From positions 1 to 8,780 of the forward strand of contig DMZB01000147.1 in the NCBI GenBank assembly GCA_003482405.1: DNA of 8,780 bases, written 5' to 3'. This DNA comes from Lactobacillus sp. GTDB taxonomy: Bacteria; Bacillota; Bacilli; Lactobacillales; Lactobacillaceae. The notes below the pieces were generated by a model that worked only from the letters and a program-made list of their open reading frames with translations, had not been told where the DNA came from and did no database searches. Below, in pieces: positions 6,688 through 8,780 of this stretch (its first letter is position 1; every line of letters begins with the position of its first letter). Position numbers and translations under genes: made by a program.

Positions 6688-7713
6688 ATGAAGGTAATTG
6701 AATCTTTTGGGACCACGTCACTGGACGAACATGCAGCGATGGTTGACGCCACGCGGCCAACGCCTGTTGTGAACGCACATGATTTGCGGGTAGCGATTAA
6801 GGCCGTTTCTGTAAACCCTGTTGATACAAAACTGCGTCAGTCGCTAACGACGCAGACAATTGGCAAAATTCTTGGCTATGATGCTGTTGGTCAAGTGCTG
6901 GAAATTGGTTCACAAGTGACTGACTTTAAAGTTGGCGATCGGGTGTACTACGCTGGAACAACGGGGCGTGATGGGGCCAATGCCGCTGAACAGGCTGTTG
7001 ATTCACGGTTAGTGGCACACGCGCCGAAAAGTTTAACTGATACACAAGCGGCCGCATTGCCGTTAACGGCATTAACTGCGGGCGAAGTCTTGTTTACTAA
7101 AATGGGCTTTGACATGGCCGCAAATGGTAATGCAGGTCAACAATTATTGATTATCAACGGGGCCGGTGGTGTCGGTTCAATTGCGATTCAGCTGGCGCGT
7201 TGGAGCGGCCTTACCGTCACGGCGACGGCTTCACGTCAAGAGACGCGCGCGTGGGTCGCCAAAATGGGGGCGCACCACATCATTAATCACCGTGAAGCGC
7301 TATTGCCGCAAGTTCAGGGATTGGGCGTTGACTATTTTGATGGTATCCTCATTTTGCATTCAACGGATCACTACTTTGAAACGGCTGCTAAGCTTGTTAA
7401 ACCATTTGGACACGTGGCTTCCATCGTTGAAAATCAGCAACCGTTGCCAATGGGATTGCTCAAGAATAAGGCTGCCAGTTTTGATTGGGAGTACATGTTT
7501 GCCAAAAGCGATTACCAGGTCGATTTGGCCAGCCAGGGTCAATTACTTGAACGGATTAGTCAACTCGTTGACGAGCACGCCATTGAAACGACGCTGACAA
7601 CGACGATTGATTCAGGCATTAATGCCGATAATTTGCGAGCGGCCCATCGGTTAGTCGAAGAAAATAAGATGGTCGGTAAAGTTGTTGTCACTGGTCCTTT
7701 TAATGGTGAATAA
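6688..7713 (+). CDS. Zinc-type alcohol dehydrogenase-like oxidoreductase (MDR superfamily, quinone reductase branch)
   Basis: This 341-residue cytosolic enzyme probably uses NAD(P)H to reduce an activated double bond, quinone or carbonyl; the substrate cannot be told. The GroES-like N-terminal domain includes SVNPVDTKLR (41-50), GYDAVGQVLEIG (63-74) and the turn FKVGDRVYYAG (80-90). The Rossmann fold begins with LLIINGAGGVGSIAIQLA (153-170), whose GAGGVG (158-163) is the nucleotide-binding loop. The family is usually annotated as zinc-binding alcohol dehydrogenase family protein, yet this protein has no cysteine at all, so the structural zinc site is absent and zinc dependence is unlikely. 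Start: ATG 6688 with GGAGG (6674-6678) nine bases away; a TTG at 6685 is the alternative. It lies 57 bases before prmA with no terminator between, so both may be read from one transcript. Confidence 0.9.
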   Translation: MKVIESFGTTSLDEHAAMVDATRPTPVVNAHDLRVAIKAVSVNPVDTKLRQSLTTQTIGKILGYDAVGQVLEIGSQVTDFKVGDRVYYAGTTGRDGANAAEQAVDSRLVAHAPKSLTDTQAAALPLTALTAGEVLFTKMGFDMAANGNAGQQLLIINGAGGVGSIAIQLARWSGLTVTATASRQETRAWVAKMGAHHIINHREALLPQVQGLGVDYFDGILILHSTDHYFETAAKLVKPFGHVASIVENQQPLPMGLLKNKAASFDWEYMFAKSDYQVDLASQGQLLERISQLVDEHAIETTLTTTIDSGINADNLRAAHRLVEENKMVGKVVVTGPFNGE

Positions 7714-7770
7714 ACTGGATCACGTTTGAAATTTTGCCAAGTTAGCTTTAATTGAAGGAGTAGTGGAGAC

Positions 7771-8721
7771 GTGAAGTGGACAGAAGTAAATGTAACGACA
7801 ACTAATGAGGCCGTCGAGGCGGTCAGCAACATTTTAATGGACGCTGGCGCTTCAGGCACTAAAATTGATGATGCTGCAGACTTTGCCGCACTACAGCCTG
7901 AATTTCCTGGAGAGCTGTTAGTAAAAGCAGATTTGCCTCATGTCGCACACGGTGCTGTGGTGACGGCTTATTATCCGGAGACAGTCGCATTAGCGGAAAT
8001 TATCCCGATTATCAAAGCTCGTTTTTCAAAATTAGCCGATTTTGGTTTGGATGCCGGGGATACAAACATTGTTCAAAGACCAGTGGCCGAGGCCGACTGG
8101 TCAACAGTTTGGAAAAAATATTATCATCCAGTTCGCGTGACCCGCTATTTAACAGTGGTCCCTAGTTGGGAAGATTATCAACCGGCGGATTCAATGGAGA
8201 AAACGTTAATTTTAGATCCAGGTATGGCCTTTGGTACAGGTACCCATCCAACAACAGCGCTGATGCTACAGGCATTGGAACTGACTATTCGCGGTGGCGA
8301 AACCGTGTTAGATGTTGGCACGGGTTCAGGTGTGTTATCGATTGCGGCCAAGCAGCTCGGTGCCGGTCCGGTGCTTGCGTATGATGTGGACCAAATTGCG
8401 GTCGATGCTGCCAAAATGAATTTAGATCTCAATCCCGTTGCTGCAGACGTCCAAGTGAGCGCAAATGACTTGCTGAAAGGAATTACACAACACGCCGATA
8501 TTATTGTGGCTAATATTTTAGCAGATATTATTGTCCCGTTAATTCCGCAAGCATGGCCATTATTGCCAGAAGACGGTTTATTTCTGATGAGTGGCATTAT
8601 TGCCGATAAATATTCGCTGGTTGTGACACATCTGCAGCAAACAGGATTTCGTATTGTTGAAACGTTGCGTCGTGGTGACTGGTACGGAATCATTGCAAAG
8701 AAGCCGGGGGCAAATGACTAA
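7771..8721 (+). CDS. prmA: PrmA, ribosomal protein L11 methyltransferase
   Basis: This 316-residue enzyme transfers methyl groups from S-adenosylmethionine to lysines and the N terminus of ribosomal protein L11. The N-terminal substrate-recognition domain covers about 1-100. The linker contains the family signature [14 protein letters not shown] (149-162). The methyltransferase fold follows, with motif [16 protein letters not shown] (179-193), the acidic residue ending strand two in AYDVD (203-207), and the [10 protein letters not shown] motif (248-257). The length is normal for the family. The GTG start is supported by AAGGAG (7755-7760), ten bases upstream. The stop TAA shares its last base with the ATG of rsmE, so the two are translationally coupled, an arrangement common in Firmicutes. 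Confidence 0.97.
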   Translation: MKWTEVNVTTTNEAVEAVSNILMDAGASGTKIDDAADFAALQPEFPGELLVKADLPHVAHGAVVTAYYPETVALAEIIPIIKARFSKLADFGLDAGDTNIVQRPVAEADWSTVWKKYYHPVRVTRYLTVVPSWEDYQPADSMEKTLILDPGMAFGTGTHPTTALMLQALELTIRGGETVLDVGTGSGVLSIAAKQLGAGPVLAYDVDQIAVDAAKMNLDLNPVAADVQVSANDLLKGITQHADIIVANILADIIVPLIPQAWPLLPEDGLFLMSGIIADKYSLVVTHLQQTGFRIVETLRRGDWYGIIAKKPGAND

Positions 8722-8780
8722 TGCAACATTATTTTTTACCGGCCGACTGGCAAGAAACAACACAGTTTCAGCTGGACGCG
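8721..8780 (+). CDS. rsmE: RsmE, 16S rRNA m3U1498 methyltransferase, N-terminal start (3' truncated by the window)
   Basis: Only the first 20 codons are seen, and the frame is open to the window end. The opening [10 protein letters not shown] resembles the MQRYF start of RsmE proteins, whose N-terminal PUA-like domain binds rRNA. RsmE is the usual gene after prmA in Firmicutes, which strengthens the call. The ATG overlaps the prmA stop (TAATG). The only ribosome site is GGGGG at 8706-8710, ten bases upstream, so initiation probably relies on ribosomes finishing prmA. The catalytic SPOUT domain lies outside the window and cannot be checked. Confidence 0.85.
   Translation, partial: MQHYFLPADWQETTQFQLDA

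Noticed and set aside
7166..7597. Plus-strand open frame of 143 codons inside the oxidoreductase gene
   Set aside because: It is out of frame with the clear Rossmann-fold coding sequence, and its translation has no family features.
7726..7752. Promoter TTGAAA-N15-TTTAAT before prmA
   Set aside because: The spacer is too short, and transcription would begin within the ribosome binding site at 7755-7760.
8178..8693. Minus-strand open frame of 171 codons inside prmA
   Set aside because: It is fully antisense to conserved PrmA motifs, its translation resembles no protein I know, and no minus-strand gene is otherwise present.

Overview
This is a housekeeping stretch of a low-GC Gram-positive bacterium, most probably a member of the Lactobacillaceae. 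The evidence is the order hrcA-grpE-dnaK-dnaJ followed by lepA, the protein sequences (a Gram-positive type DnaK with a Gly/Ser/Ala-rich tail, and a LepA and PrmA of lactobacillus type), strong AGGAGG-like ribosome binding sites, and free use of TTG and GTG starts. I cannot name the species. Every gene lies on the + strand, and I see no mobile element, CRISPR array, tRNA or rRNA.

Layout. Positions 1-116 hold the last 37 codons of the heat-shock repressor gene hrcA. grpE (177-773) and dnaK (806-2668) follow with short gaps and no terminator, so they are probably co-transcribed with hrcA. A clear hairpin terminator at 2694-2731 closes this unit. dnaJ (2849-3970) follows after a 180-base gap that holds the terminator, a weak promoter candidate and a dyad-rich leader. 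It ends at its own 16-bp hairpin terminator (3996-4033). Next comes a 257-base gap with two inverted repeats and a very good promoter (TTGTCG-N17-TGCTATAAT). This drives lepA (4228-6069) and probably a small gene of unknown function (6139-6474), up to a strong terminator at 6546-6584. The last unit is a zinc-family (MDR) oxidoreductase (6688-7713), then prmA (7771-8721), and the first 20 codons of rsmE, whose ATG overlaps the prmA stop codon by one base.

How the genes work together. HrcA, GrpE, DnaK and DnaJ make up the repressor and machinery of the Hsp70 folding cycle. LepA (EF4) acts on ribosomes, PrmA methylates ribosomal protein L11, and RsmE methylates U1498 of 16S rRNA, so the right half is largely about ribosome function. 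The oxidoreductase is the metabolic outsider.

No new biological system is evident. The points most worth a second look are the separation of dnaJ from dnaK with an unusual non-CIRCE dyad in front of dnaJ, the operator-like repeats upstream of lepA, and the unrecognised 111-residue basic protein that seems to share a transcript with lepA.
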